Shown: positions 51,497 to 60,128 of the stretch, piece after piece
How positions within the stretch are numbered: position 1 is the first letter of the stretch
How the letters are laid out: each line of letters opens with the position of its first letter
NCBI GenBank assembly: GCA_963792125.1
Contig: CAWBVA010000012.1
Location: 620,001 to 684,000 of the forward strand
Direction: 5' to 3'
DNA from: Methanocella_A sp963792125
GTDB lineage: Archaea; Halobacteriota; Methanocellia; Methanocellales; Methanocellaceae
DNA length: 64,000 nucleotides
Notes under the pieces: model-generated
What the model was told of the DNA's origin: nothing
Seen by the model: only the letters and a program-made list of their open reading frames with translations
Database searches by the model: none
Made by a program: the position numbers and the translations under genes

Positions 51497-53467
51497 ATGC
51501 CCCGGCTGACAGAAGATGACCTGATCGAGTATTTTGATGAAGGGACGTACGAGAGAGGGCAGGAATATTACGAGAACGGACATGTCGTAAAGCCTTCACG
51601 GCTCGATAAGACGCTTTTTGCTAAAGTGATCGGCAAACGGCCGGAGCCATACGATGTCCGGGCGGAACTGGGCGATGAAGTTTTCACCAGCTGTACCTGT
51701 CCGGTCGGCGACATGTGCAAGCATGGCGTGGCCCTCCTTTTAAAGTGGATTCACGAACCGGAAGCATTCAGCGATCGGGGCATGATCTTCCGGGCCCTGG
51801 AGTCAAAAAGCAAAGAAGAGCTGCTCGATATTATCAGGAATGCCATTAACGAGCACCCGTACCTGATCGACGAGCTGAAGATTCGGACTGAAGGCGTTAA
51901 GGCTAACCGTATCAACGCCAACGTCGACGGTATCATCAATAAAATCAGACGCATCGCCTCGGAAGACGAGTATTACAGCCCTGACGCCCTGGTCCTGAAG
52001 CTGGAAAACATCAGGGACACTGCCGAATCTCTGGAACACGAAGGCCGCTATACAGAGGCGTCGGTCATTTACCTGGAACTCATCGGCGCCGGTCTGCAGA
52101 TCTTCGGGTATATCCCCTATTACGAAGAGGTCAGCGAGGAAGCAGGCGATTTTGTGTCCGAATGCGTCAGACTGTTTAAACATAGCGCGTCACGCATCGG
52201 CAAGGATGACGAGAAGTACGGGCTGCTGGATAAAATCCTGAGTCTTATAGGGATGGACCAGTGGGGGCTCGACACGGATGAGCTTTTATACGGTATAGTG
52301 ACCCCGGAGAACATCGGAAGGATCGAAGAGCGATTCATGAGAGATAGCGCCGATGACAGTCCATTGAAAGATGGCGAGTTCAGGTTTAGCAGAGAAGGGG
52401 CAATTGAGACCCTGGGATCTCTACAGGACCTTATTTCCCGCAGAAAGGATAAGGCTGGCAGGCTGTGCTCTCGTCGATAAGAATGATTACGCCCGACTGG
52501 CGAGAGCGCTGCTGGGCTCCGGTAAAGCTGAAGAGGCGTTTGAAACGGTCCGTAAAGGCCTGGAACTGGAGGAAGGCGAGTCGCTATCCCTTGACGATGT
52601 ATACTTTGCTGTTGCCTCAGTATTGGCTGAACAAAAGCCGGGCCTTATCGATTTCGACGTGTCGGTTAACATCGCTATTGAAGCTTTATCAGGGAGATTT
52701 TTTGAGGACCGATATCGGCAGATCTCCGGCTTTTTCAAGGACATGGGCTGGTCCGAACGCTTCAGGGATGTGCTGATCAAACGCCTTAGAGACCGGGACA
52801 TGCTGGCGCTTGCGCTCACTCTCGACGGTTGGATTGAGAATGCAGTGAAGATAGTCGAGACGTATCCCGATACCGACGAATTCGCGACTGCCCGCGTCGC
52901 TACAGCAGCCCTGGATAAGGGCATGAACGAGGAATCGGCCAGACTGACGGCTGCTCTAATATGCGAACAGAGATGGAAGATTACCATTTCAACCAGCCTT
53001 CTGACAAACTTCTTATCTAACATGGTAAACTATTCGGATGAAAAAACGTTGATCCGCGTCTGCGAACATCTGGCCAGTACATGGTTACCGGCACTGGCCG
53101 GGAAAGATGGCGCTGCTAATAGCTGGAAAAATGCCTGATCGATCGCTTAGACATTACGCGGCAGTATCTCCGGGTAATACCTGCGAGCACGATCGCATCG
53201 ATCGCCCTTACTGTCGGTAAAAAGATGCCTGACAATGGCATAGAGTTCTGTCTGGATAAGATCACGCTGGATATCAGCATATCGCACGCCCGTTATGGCG
53301 ATGCGATCCGACTGCTAAAAACTATCAGGCAGCTTTATGAGTCAAACGGAAGAAACACGGAATGGTCTACGTTTATCACCGAGTTTGCTTCGGAAAACAA
53401 AGGCAAGAAGAAATTAATCAGTATGCTGAAAGACGCGTCGCTAGTGCGCCTAGTGCTGGTGATTTGA
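51497..53467 (+). pseudogene. SWIM zinc-finger protein, two frameshifts
   Basis: It begins MPRLTEDDLIEYFDEGTYER and has the SWIM motif TCPVGDMCKHGVALLLKWI with CxC before it (about residues 58-75), which chelates zinc and may bind DNA or protein. A long helical-repeat region follows. The frame breaks near 52445 (continuing CALVDKNDYARLARALLGSG) and again at a poly-A near 53130 (continuing CLIDRLDITRQYLRVIPAST and then MPDNGIEFCLDKITLDISIS). Joined, it has about 655 residues, the normal size of SWIM proteins of this layout. It is either decayed or affected by sequence errors. A TATA-like AAATATATAAT precedes it. Confidence 0.75.
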
Positions 53468-53509
53468 TATCGTACCTGATAGTTAGGCGCGACTGAAAAA
53501 TGTATGAAT

Positions 53510-53815
53510 GTTAAGGGCTTCGCCCTTCGCTTCAGCATGGCCACCCGGGCTTTCAGGCACTCCTGCTCCTGCTCTTCGGTCACGTTAGGGTCCTTGATCT
53601 GCGTGAACCGGGGACAGGGCATCTGCTCGCAGAGCCCGCAATGCCTGAGGTGTTTTCGTTGACACAGCAGTCATATACCGGGCATACGCTGACACCGGCG
53701 AACTGTGTCCAGAAAGGCGCGCCATTCTCTGCGTTACAGCCGCGGCATCCTTCTTTTACTAGGCACAGTCCCCGCAGTCGAGCCCGCAGACGGTTTCCAT
53801 GCCCTTCGAGTTCAT
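53510..53815 (-). pseudogene. DUF3795 cysteine-rich protein, frameshifted
   Basis: Start ATG 53815 (MNSKGMETVCGLDCGDC), with a stop right after. In the next frame follow CRGCNAENGAPFWTQFAGVS and VCPVYDCCVNE, and in a third LRHCGLCEQMPCPRFTQIKD, then EEQEQECLKARVAMLKRR. Together these form the CGLDCG...C..C...C.LC..(F/M)PC layout of DUF3795 proteins, small Cys-rich proteins of anaerobes that may bind zinc. Breaks lie near 53762 and 53655. The end is uncertain because the third frame runs on beneath the SWIM gene. It sits tail to tail with that gene. Confidence 0.65.
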
Positions 53816-53877
53816 GAATAATAATCGTCGCCCGTAAAAATAATGGTTCGCCCTAGAGGTATCCGAAAGTAAAAATG

Positions 53878-54865
53878 TCACTGAGAGGATGACGAGATCT
53901 GCCGGGCCCTTCGCTTCCGCTCGTTGCTGATGGAATAGCTGAGCTTTGCCTGTACGATGCCCAGCGGCAAAATGACCTTGCGCATCAGCGGCGCTCCCGG
54001 GTGCAGCCAGCCGTCGTAGCTCTGCGGTGGCGAATAGTGTTTCCGGGACGGGTCGAGGGTCACGTCGGCGACGATAACGCCTTCCTCCCGCCCCATCTGC
54101 GCTCTTGCCGAGCCGTTGCCGTCTGCGATGGTCGAACAGCCGGGGTAGCCGAAAACGGCCGGGTTCATGAGGTGGCCCCAGATTCCGCCCAGGCTGCCGA
54201 CGAGAGGGCCGGTCTGGTCTGCGAAGATGACGGGCACTCCCAGCATACGGGCGTAGAATTGTGCGTAGCCCTTCACGAGTGCTCCTGCTTCGCGCACATC
54301 TGCCTCCTTCACGAGCTTCGACGTCGCCAGGGGAGCAGTCCACGCGTGTGGCATGAGCACAATGTCGGCCGATTGCTCGTGAAGCAGCCGGGGCATGTCA
54401 ACGTAGTGGAAGTCCGCGCAAATGCCGAAGCCGATCCTGCAGAGAGGCGTATCGACGACCGCCGGCGAATCCCCCGCCCGGAATATGTTGAACTCAGTAC
54501 GCCGTTTCCTGACCCGCCCGGCAACCGCGCCATCGGGACCGGCCAGCACGTAAGCATTGTAGAAGTCGTCGCCATCGGCTTCCGCGAGCCCTGTGCCCAG
54601 GTAAACGCCCAGCTTCTTCGACAGGCCGGTCAGCCACGCTACGCTCGGGCCGTTAACAGGCTCCGCCCAGTCCCACATGCGTCTGTCCATCGTGTAGCCG
54701 GGCACGGCACACTCGGGCAGCACGATCAGCTGAGCTCCGGCTTTCGCCGCCTGCTCGATCATGGCCTTCGCTTTTTTGAGGTTGTTTTGCACCTGCCCTG
54801 TTTCCCGTGCTCATCTGGACTGCAGCCACACGTACCGTGCGGACGCTCTGCGCTGCGTCAGTCAT
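53878..54865 (-). pseudogene. Carbon-nitrogen hydrolase (nitrilase family), frameshift near start
   Basis: ATG 54865 gives MTDAAQSVRTVRVAAVQMST, the normal first strand of the family. The frame is lost near 54800 and resumes as VQNNLKKAKAMIEQAAKAGA. The catalytic triad is visible: Glu in LIVLPECAVPGY, Lys in the VRKRRTEFNIF segment and Cys in IGFGICADFHY. The restored length is about 328 residues. The family hydrolyses amides or nitriles or transfers amino groups; the substrate is unknown. The start overlaps the stop of the MarR-type regulator, so the regulator and hydrolase probably form one operon. Confidence 0.78.
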
Positions 54866-55312
54866 CGCTTACCCTCCCGGCCGATCCTGTCTCCAATCTT
54901 GATCATCATCGCGGTAAAGGCGTCCCTCTCGGCATCGCTGTCCAGCGCCTCGAGCATGCGTGCGGCTGCGCTCCGGCGTATGCGTCGCTGCTCTTCCCGG
55001 ACCTCCTGCCCTTTGCCGGTCAGCTTCAGCCCGTAGGAGCGGCGGTCTCTCGCGCTGATGACCCGCTCGATCAGCCCTTTGCTTTCAAGACGGTCGATGA
55101 TGCCGGTGAGCGTGCTGTTGGGCACATCGAGATAATCCTTAACCTCCCGCAGTATCACATCGGGCTTTGCTCTCGGCTATCGCCAGGACGTGCAAGTCGA
55201 GCGGGGCCAGCCCTTCGAACGATTTCGACCATGTGGATGGCCGGTCTACCTTTAAGGCCTCCATTGTCCTGATCAGTCCGGACGCCAGTGCATCCACGTT
55301 TTCATCAGACAT
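54862..55312 (-). pseudogene. MarR family transcription regulator, one frameshift
   Basis: Start ATG 55312 with GGTGAT upstream. The first 55 residues (SGLIRTMEALKVDRPSTWSK, LAPLDLHVLAIAESK) are the N-terminal helices. The frame breaks near 55160 in an AAA run and continues PDVILREVKDYLDVPNSTLT and GIIDRLESKGLIERVISARD, the winged helix with its wing. Removing one A restores about 150 residues, normal for MarR. Two palindromes just upstream (55329-55360) look like its own operator. Its stop overlaps the start of the nitrilase-like gene, which it may regulate along with the divergent paralogs at 55447. Confidence 0.8.
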
Positions 55313-55328
55313 CTGTATCACCTGAATT

Positions 55329-55360
55329 ATTACGTAACTCGTAATTTACTTAATTAGTAA
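55329..55360. promoter_or_regulatory. Twin palindromes, candidate MarR operator
   Basis: ATTACGTAACTCGTAAT (55329-55345, arms ATTACG/CGTAAT) is followed at once by TTACTTAATTAGTAA (55346-55360, arms TTACT/AGTAA). Both lie between the MarR-type gene and the divergent tandem paralogs, overlapping the expected promoter region. AT-rich short palindromes are typical MarR sites; binding is inferred. Confidence 0.55.
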
Positions 55361-55446
55361 TATATGTTTGCTTCAGGCCCTGATCTGCCGTACTGACTGA
55401 TAGTTTCATAGAGTTGCAGGATGTAACTAAGAAGTGAGGGACGTTG

Positions 55447-55788
55447 ATGAAGATCACCGAAGATGCGTTAGAGACCGCAATTGCAGCGGCGAAAGAATCC
55501 GAGGTGCCGCTCATTCTTGCGGGCGAGAAGGGCGTGATCACCGATGTCGTCATCGATCAGGCGAATATGCAGTTCGATACCTGGGCCGGCCAGCTCCCGA
55601 TAGGCGGCCTTGCGGCGGGCACCTGGCGCTATGGCAAGGTGATCACCAGAGATGATCATGACCTCGGGGCCGGGTATAACCTCGTTGTGGACGAGAGCGG
55701 CTACAAGTTCCTTGACCCTGATGGCAAAAAGGTTAGGGTCCGGGTAATCAATAACATGGCCTTACGGACACAGATGGGGCAGAACTGA
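55447..55788 (+). CDS. Tandem paralog family of unknown function, copy 1
   Basis: 113 residues from ATG 55447, with GAGGG upstream. It starts MKITEDALETAIAAAKESEV and contains GEKGVITDVVIDQ, RYGKVITRDDHDLGAGYNL and KFLDPDGKKVRVRV. The predicted pattern is one N-terminal helix followed by about seven beta strands. It shares its layout with the next two genes: about half the positions match copy 2. No catalytic residues stand out. It is transcribed divergently from the MarR-type regulator, so it may be under that regulator's control. Confidence 0.65.
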   Translation: MKITEDALETAIAAAKESEVPLILAGEKGVITDVVIDQANMQFDTWAGQLPIGGLAAGTWRYGKVITRDDHDLGAGYNLVVDESGYKFLDPDGKKVRVRVINNMALRTQMGQN

Positions 55789-55827
55789 TACATTTAGACG
55801 GCTATAGTGCCTATATGTAATGGGGAC

Positions 55828-56157
55828 ATGAAGATCACCGAAGACGCCTTTGAGATGGCGAAAGCGGCCGCGAAGGAATCAGAAGTACCACTGTGGCTGG
55901 TCGGCGAAAAGAGCACCATCACCGACGTCATGATCGCGCCGGGGCGGCAGGAGTTCGACACTTCGGCAGGCATGCTGCCCAGCATGATGCCTGCAGGAGT
56001 ACGCCGCTACGGCAAAGTGATCACGAAGGACGATAAGTACCTGGAGCCGGGCTATAACCTGGTCGAGCAGGACGGCGCCTGGAAGTTCATCGACGATAAT
56101 GGCAAAGAGCTGCCGGTCAGGGTCGTGAAGTCGGAAGACGAGAGCGACTGCGGCTGA
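55828..56157 (+). CDS. Tandem paralog family of unknown function, copy 2
   Basis: 109 residues from ATG 55828 (MKITEDAFEMAKAAAKESEV); a GTG at 55807 would add seven residues, but the paralogs start at the ATG. The shared blocks are VPLWLVGEKSTITDVMI, RRYGKVITKDDKYLEPGYNL and WKFIDDNGKELPVRVV. The acidic end (SEDESDCG) differs from copy 1. It lies 39 bp after copy 1 and 4 bp before copy 3, consistent with one transcript. The segment similar to JAB/MPN-domain beginnings lacks the HxH...D metal motif, so a protease role is not supported. Confidence 0.65.
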   Translation: MKITEDAFEMAKAAAKESEVPLWLVGEKSTITDVMIAPGRQEFDTSAGMLPSMMPAGVRRYGKVITKDDKYLEPGYNLVEQDGAWKFIDDNGKELPVRVVKSEDESDCG

Positions 56158-56161
56158 AGAC

Positions 56162-56491
56162 ATGAAGATCACGAGAGATGCGTTCGATCTGGCTACGGCG
56201 GCGGCGAAAGATTCCGAGGTGCCGCTGTGGCTGGTCGGCGACCGGGGCATTATCACCGAGATCCTTGTCGCTCCGCCCGGGGAAAACGACTCCTTGTCAT
56301 ATTATTTTTTCGGGCGCTGGGAGCCCGTTTCACCGGGCCTGATACCTGTCGGGATGCACTATTATGGAAAAGTGATCACCGGATGCGACAAGTGCCTGGT
56401 ACCCGGATGTAACCTTCTCGAACGAGACGGCGAATGGCACTTCGTCGACGAGGACGGCTGCGAGATGCCACTGGACATCGTGGAGCCGTAG
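56162..56491 (+). CDS. Tandem paralog family of unknown function, copy 3
   Basis: 109 residues from ATG 56162. It begins MKITRDAFDLATAAAKDSEV and keeps VPLWLVGDRGIITEILV, YYGKVITGCDKCLVPGCNLL and WHFVDEDGCEMPLDIV. Unlike copies 1 and 2 it has gained four cysteines in the C-terminal half (ITGCDKC, PGCN, DGCE), which could form a metal site, so the copies have diverged in more than neutral ways. It is the last gene of the array and converges on the Cys-rich protein gene, 26 bp away. Confidence 0.65.
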   Translation: MKITRDAFDLATAAAKDSEVPLWLVGDRGIITEILVAPPGENDSLSYYFFGRWEPVSPGLIPVGMHYYGKVITGCDKCLVPGCNLLERDGEWHFVDEDGCEMPLDIVEP

Positions 56492-56517
56492 AATAAGACG
56501 TTTTTTAGAGGCAGGGG

Positions 56518-57084
56518 TTACCTGCCTTCTATCTCCTGTGCTGACGCGGCCTGTGGCACCTGGTGGCCGTGGGTGGTCATGACGATACTCTTGATCGTCT
56601 CGGTCGGCCGCATGGGGTTGCTATGGACGCTCTCGCAGGTGCGTTCGATCTCCCTTACCTGCAGGGACATCTCGCCGGCCTTGCTGGTGCTGGTGCTGAT
56701 GCTCTCGGCGATCAGCTCCAGGGTGGATACGATGTCGAACCGGCCGATGACGTGCTCGACACTCAGGCATCCCACGGTCTCGTACAGATCACTCGTGTCC
56801 CGCTTCACCTGGTCGATGGTCTTCCGGATGCTCGCGTATGCGCGGAGCGCGCAGCCCTCGCACCGGTCGCCGGTATACGGGTTCCCGCGGTCGGACCACC
56901 ACAGCTTGTGCGTGGTGTTGTAGTAGTACGTGGCCGCCTCCTTCGAGAGGAACTGACAGTTCGTACAGTCCTGTCGTTGCCAGTCTTTACACTCCTTCCT
57001 TATCCCTCGCGCATCCATGACGTGGCCTCTCTTGCACGTCCCACCGGATGGCCGGACGCTCTTGCAGTTCGCACATGTCTTCAA
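56518..57084 (-). CDS. Cysteine-rich protein of unknown function
   Basis: 188 residues starting MKTCANCKSVRPSGGTCKRG. The first 85 residues hold about nine cysteines in CxxC-type pairs (CANC, GGTC, CTNC, CEGC) and histidines, suggesting one or two zinc-binding sites. The rest is helical and polar (TLELIAESISTSTSKAGEMS), possibly a coiled coil. No known domain was recognised. Its start overlaps the stop of the aldolase gene by four bases, so it is translated from the same mRNA as a central gluconeogenic enzyme. Confidence 0.6.
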   Translation of the reverse strand: MKTCANCKSVRPSGGTCKRGHVMDARGIRKECKDWQRQDCTNCQFLSKEAATYYYNTTHKLWWSDRGNPYTGDRCEGCALRAYASIRKTIDQVKRDTSDLYETVGCLSVEHVIGRFDIVSTLELIAESISTSTSKAGEMSLQVREIERTCESVHSNPMRPTETIKSIVMTTHGHQVPQAASAQEIEGR

Positions 57085-57878
57085 GTTAGCACCTCCAATG
57101 CTTTATCTACAGACGAATGATGGTAAATCAGCTGTTCGAGCGCTTTCGCTATCCGGTCCGGATCGCTGCTCTGCCACACGTTCCTTCCCACGGCCACGCC
57201 ACAGGCTCCGGCGTCAAGGATGTCGTGCGTCTGCTGCATGAATGTCTTCGGGTCTGTCTTGAGGCCGCCTGCGCAGACGATTTTCGCCCGCCCGGCCATC
57301 TGTACCACCCGCCGGAACGAGTCCACGCTGCCCGTATACTTCACCTTCAGCACGTCCGCGCCAAGCTCCAGGCCGACTCTCGCACTGTAAGCGATGACGG
57401 TCGGGTCCGTGTCGTTGGGCACGTACTGCCCTCGAGGGTACATCCAGCCGATGACCGGCAGCCCGTAGTCCCGGGCGCGCTCCTGTACCGCGCGGAAGTC
57501 CTCCATCTGGCGCGACTCGTCCGGCGAGCCCACGTACAGCGTGTAGCCCACTGCGTCGGCGCCAAGCTTTACCGCGTAGTCTACCGAGCAGACGATCGGC
57601 GAGAACGGCGGGACCTTCGCGATGTTGTCCTTGCCGTTCACCTTCACGATCAGCGGCACTTTTCCGGCATAGTTCTCGCTGTACTTTTCAGCCAGGCCTT
57701 TGTGCAGTATCAGCCCGGTAAAGTTGTTTCTAAGCGCGATGTCGATCACGTAGGAGGGATCGAAGTTCTTTTCATTGAAGTCCTTCGGCCCGTGCTCAAG
57801 GCCCTGGTCATAGGCCAGGAACATCGCCCTGCCGTCTCTGAAAAGCCGTGACACGTATTTGTCTGAAGCTCCGACCAT
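57081..57878 (-). CDS. fba: Fructose-bisphosphate aldolase, archaeal class I (DhnA type)
   Basis: 265 residues. Recognisable segments are the DGRAMFLAYDQGLEHGPKDF start, GLILHKGLAEKY, VIGWMYPRGQ, and the Schiff-base lysine in ADVLKVKYTGSVDSF, with a phosphate-binding CAGGLKTDP near the end. It matches the archaeal class IA aldolase family, which in gluconeogenesis joins the two triose phosphates. The related enzyme of the archaeal aromatic amino acid pathway is an alternative, but length and motifs fit aldolase. A TATA-like sequence (about 57880-57900) precedes it. The neighbouring tpiA supports a triose phosphate role. Confidence 0.85.
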   Translation of the reverse strand: MVGASDKYVSRLFRDGRAMFLAYDQGLEHGPKDFNEKNFDPSYVIDIALRNNFTGLILHKGLAEKYSENYAGKVPLIVKVNGKDNIAKVPPFSPIVCSVDYAVKLGADAVGYTLYVGSPDESRQMEDFRAVQERARDYGLPVIGWMYPRGQYVPNDTDPTVIAYSARVGLELGADVLKVKYTGSVDSFRRVVQMAGRAKIVCAGGLKTDPKTFMQQTHDILDAGACGVAVGRNVWQSSDPDRIAKALEQLIYHHSSVDKALEVLT

Positions 57879-58060
57879 ATATATCAGTAATTTTATATAA
57901 ATCTCATTAATATATTACTAAGCAACGGATTATCGCGGAAATAAGAGGGATGAGTTGTGATAAAATTGGTAAATATATAATAATTTCTGCTCCAATCTGC
58001 CGCTATCCAGGCCCTGAAAGGGATAATGTCGGCTTTATGACAGCCATTTGAGCAATTGCA

Positions 58061-58624
58061 GTGATACAATCTTACAGACAGAAATACTATGGCAAAGAAA
58101 AGCCTATTAACCAGGCGGTTATATACAATACGGGGACAGGATTGGATAAGACAGGACACTTCGGGGGCTCGCTGCTCCTGTACTTCGGCATCTTATACGT
58201 CACAGGCTGGCGTGGTGATACAATAGAGACGCTGGGGCTCGCGCTGATTGCGGCGATTGTTGCCGCCTGCATGTCGGTGAAGCCGGACGCCGATAACTTT
58301 GCCTGGGGCATCTTCCACCGGACATGGGTCACTCACAGCCTCACCACTGTGCTGCTCGTCACGGGTGTCACATACATAGTATTTGCAGACCTGCTGCACG
58401 CCGGCCCGATGACCATGTACATGACCATCGCTATGCTGAGTGCCACTCTGTCGCACGTGCTGCTTGACTCGATGACAAAGGGCGGCGTGCCGCTGTTGGG
58501 GCCGTTCGACGATAAAAAGTGGGGCCTGCGGTGGTTCAAGGGCAGCAATATATTCCTTAACTGGGCGTTCCTCACGGCGGGGCTCGCTATGGCTGCCATA
58601 TACTTTGGACTCATCCAGCTTTAG
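58061..58624 (+). CDS. Membrane-bound metal-dependent hydrolase (YdjM/DUF457 type)
   Basis: 187 residues starting with GTG at 58061. It has four to five hydrophobic helices. Conserved family residues are in KPDADNFAWGIFHRTWVTHS, then HVLLDSMTKGGVPLLGPF and a C-terminal KGSNIFLNW. The histidine/aspartate pattern (HR..THS and HxxLD) is that of the DUF457 family, named in bacteria as LexA-regulated inner-membrane hydrolases. The precise reaction is unknown; lipid phosphate or phospholipase activity has been suggested for relatives. The gene is divergent from fba and is followed by an inverted repeat. Confidence 0.78.
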   Translation: MIQSYRQKYYGKEKPINQAVIYNTGTGLDKTGHFGGSLLLYFGILYVTGWRGDTIETLGLALIAAIVAACMSVKPDADNFAWGIFHRTWVTHSLTTVLLVTGVTYIVFADLLHAGPMTMYMTIAMLSATLSHVLLDSMTKGGVPLLGPFDDKKWGLRWFKGSNIFLNWAFLTAGLAMAAIYFGLIQL

Positions 58625-58675
58625 CACAGTCATTCGTGAAATGTTTTGTACAGGCTTGCCGGCACCAAACACTAC

Positions 58676-58770
58676 GTATACGACGGCCACAACGTACACT
58701 ACGTCATTTATTTAACAGGCGCGATGGACCTGTTCTATAAACGTTGTGTACGTCGTGGCCGTCGTGATAC
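58676..58770. repeat. Inverted repeat after the DUF457 gene
   Basis: 58676-58699 pairs with 58746-58770 (core ACGACGGCCACAACGTACAC against its complement, with a few mismatches). The arms are composed of 10-12 nt units such as ACGACGGCC and ACAACGTACAC, like the other intergenic hairpins in this window. An open frame across it encodes nothing recognisable. Confidence 0.75.
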
Positions 58771-58842
58771 ATTGTGTCAGATGCCGGCTAAGCATACAAA
58801 AAGTTGGATCAACAATAGCAAAACTGCTCGTGGGGCTCAAGA

Positions 58843-59010
58843 TTATTTTATCTTTTCGACGTGGACGATGGCCGTATCCAGGCACAGCTCGATGATGTGA
58901 AGGTGCTCCCGGTTGTCGAAGTCCAGGCCGGAGAGACTGACGTTGTCGAGCAGTTCCAGCAAGCGCTGTGCCCGAAGCTCTATCTCGGATAGGTCGGGAA
59001 TGTTGCTCAT
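58843..59010 (-). CDS. Small acidic protein of 55 residues
   Basis: ATG 59010 opens a frame reading MSNIPDLSEIELRAQRLLEL, then LDNVSLSGLDFDNREHLHII and LCLDTAIVHVEKIK, to TAA 58843. The strong hydrophobic/charged periodicity and codon use typical of the neighbours support a real gene. It should form two or three amphipathic helices. No ribosome binding site is obvious; an AT-rich region (about 59030-59045) could be a promoter for a leaderless transcript. Function unknown. Confidence 0.5.
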   Translation of the reverse strand: MSNIPDLSEIELRAQRLLELLDNVSLSGLDFDNREHLHIIELCLDTAIVHVEKIK

Positions 59011-59115
59011 AGTATTATGAAATGGCCGGGAGGTTTATAAAGTCTATCTCACGATCCGTTCATTAATCCGGCTATAGAGGGAGAATCATTAAAAAATATG
59101 GCCGGAATAGCCGCC

Positions 59116-59790
59116 TTAGATTAGCGACACGAGATCGAGCAGCGCCTTCTTCGGGTCCTTCGCCTTGACTACGCCGGACGCCAGCAACACGCCTGCCGTG
59201 CCCAGCTCAAGCGCAGCCTTCACGTCCTCGCCCTTCGAGATGCCCGCGCCGCAGAGGACGATGATCGATGGATCAATCGCCTGGACAGCTTTGACCGAGT
59301 TCTTAACGATGTCCGGGTCTGCCTTTGACACCGGTATGCCGCTGCCTATGAGTTCGGGCGGCTCGATAGCGATGTAATTCGGCCTGAACGCTGCGACCTC
59401 CTGGACCTTCTCAATGCTCTCGGCGCAGACTACGGAGATCAGCTTGTGTTTGCGACACTGGGCGACGCACATACTGATGTTATTGGAGGACATCCGGTCC
59501 TCGGAGTGGTTGATCAGCGAGCCGGAGACGCCTGCTTCAATGAGCGCGAGAGGCAGGACATGGCCGGTGTGGCTGCCTGGCTCGATTGGGTCGACGTGCT
59601 GGGCGAAGACCTCGATGCCTGAGTCCTTCTGGAGGTAAAGATCGGGCGTCTGCGGGCAGACGATGATGCGCACGCCTTTTTCCTTCATTACCTCGTGTGC
59701 CATGCGGGTGAGCATTCTTCCTTTTATTCCTGTGCTTTCGACATAAGTCTTGTAGTTCAGAATGATGACCGGTAATTTCTCCATATTCAT
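59116..59790 (-). CDS. tpiA: Triosephosphate isomerase, archaeal type
   Basis: 224 residues, the short archaeal form. ATG 59790 is used; ATG 59784 is two codons later. The substrate lysine is in VIILNYKTYVES, the catalytic histidine region is SGSLINHSEDR, the catalytic glutamate is in NYIAIEPPELIG, and the phosphate-binding loop is in LCGAGISKGED. It interconverts dihydroxyacetone phosphate and glyceraldehyde 3-phosphate, serving gluconeogenesis together with the aldolase encoded nearby. Confidence 0.94.
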   Translation of the reverse strand: MNMEKLPVIILNYKTYVESTGIKGRMLTRMAHEVMKEKGVRIIVCPQTPDLYLQKDSGIEVFAQHVDPIEPGSHTGHVLPLALIEAGVSGSLINHSEDRMSSNNISMCVAQCRKHKLISVVCAESIEKVQEVAAFRPNYIAIEPPELIGSGIPVSKADPDIVKNSVKAVQAIDPSIIVLCGAGISKGEDVKAALELGTAGVLLASGVVKAKDPKKALLDLVSLI

Positions 59791-60128
59791 AACCAGAAAA
59801 GGTATCGGTATTTTCGAATATTATATTCTTCTATTTGAAAACAGGATATGGATGTTTTAAGTTGTCGTATCTAGCAGGAGTATAACGCCCAGGCCGTCAG
59901 ATCATTAGAATACCAATATACTGTAGCTTCGCCATACCTTTCGCGTGCGACACCCCTTTAATAAGGTCATCGAAACAATAACTCCTCTGTTCTCTGAATC
60001 AATCGCAGTTGATGTCGTTGTCAGGTGATGCTGCATGGGCTACTCCGTGTTTTTCAGGTGCTCCACCGTCCGGGCCGCGTTCTTACAATGCCAGGTATTC
60101 AAAAAGCATCAATATCCGGTCTGTCATT
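59791..60128. repeat. Spacer with a direct copy of the foldback-element end
   Basis: 60002-60086 repeats, with modest divergence, the sequence at 60131-60222 (core GATGCTGCATGGGCTACTCC, then TTTTTCAGGTGCTCC and CCGTCCGGGCCGCG). The part from 59820 to 60000 shows only an AT-rich promoter-like segment for tpiA and no gene. Confidence 0.7.

Noticed and set aside
54001..55272. Long plus-strand open frame of over 400 codons opposite the nitrilase-like and MarR genes
   Set aside because: It is the GC-rich antisense image of two conserved minus-strand genes, has no domain or ribosome binding site, and crosses both genes.
55447..56491. JAB/MPN (JAMM) protease assignment for the three tandem paralogs
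   Set aside because: Only the first 40 residues loosely resemble that fold; the HxH and downstream Ser/Asp metal motif is absent in all three.
58646..58900. Open frame of 84 codons after the DUF457 gene
   Set aside because: It covers the inverted repeat and overlaps a better small gene on the other strand; the peptide has no structure-like pattern.
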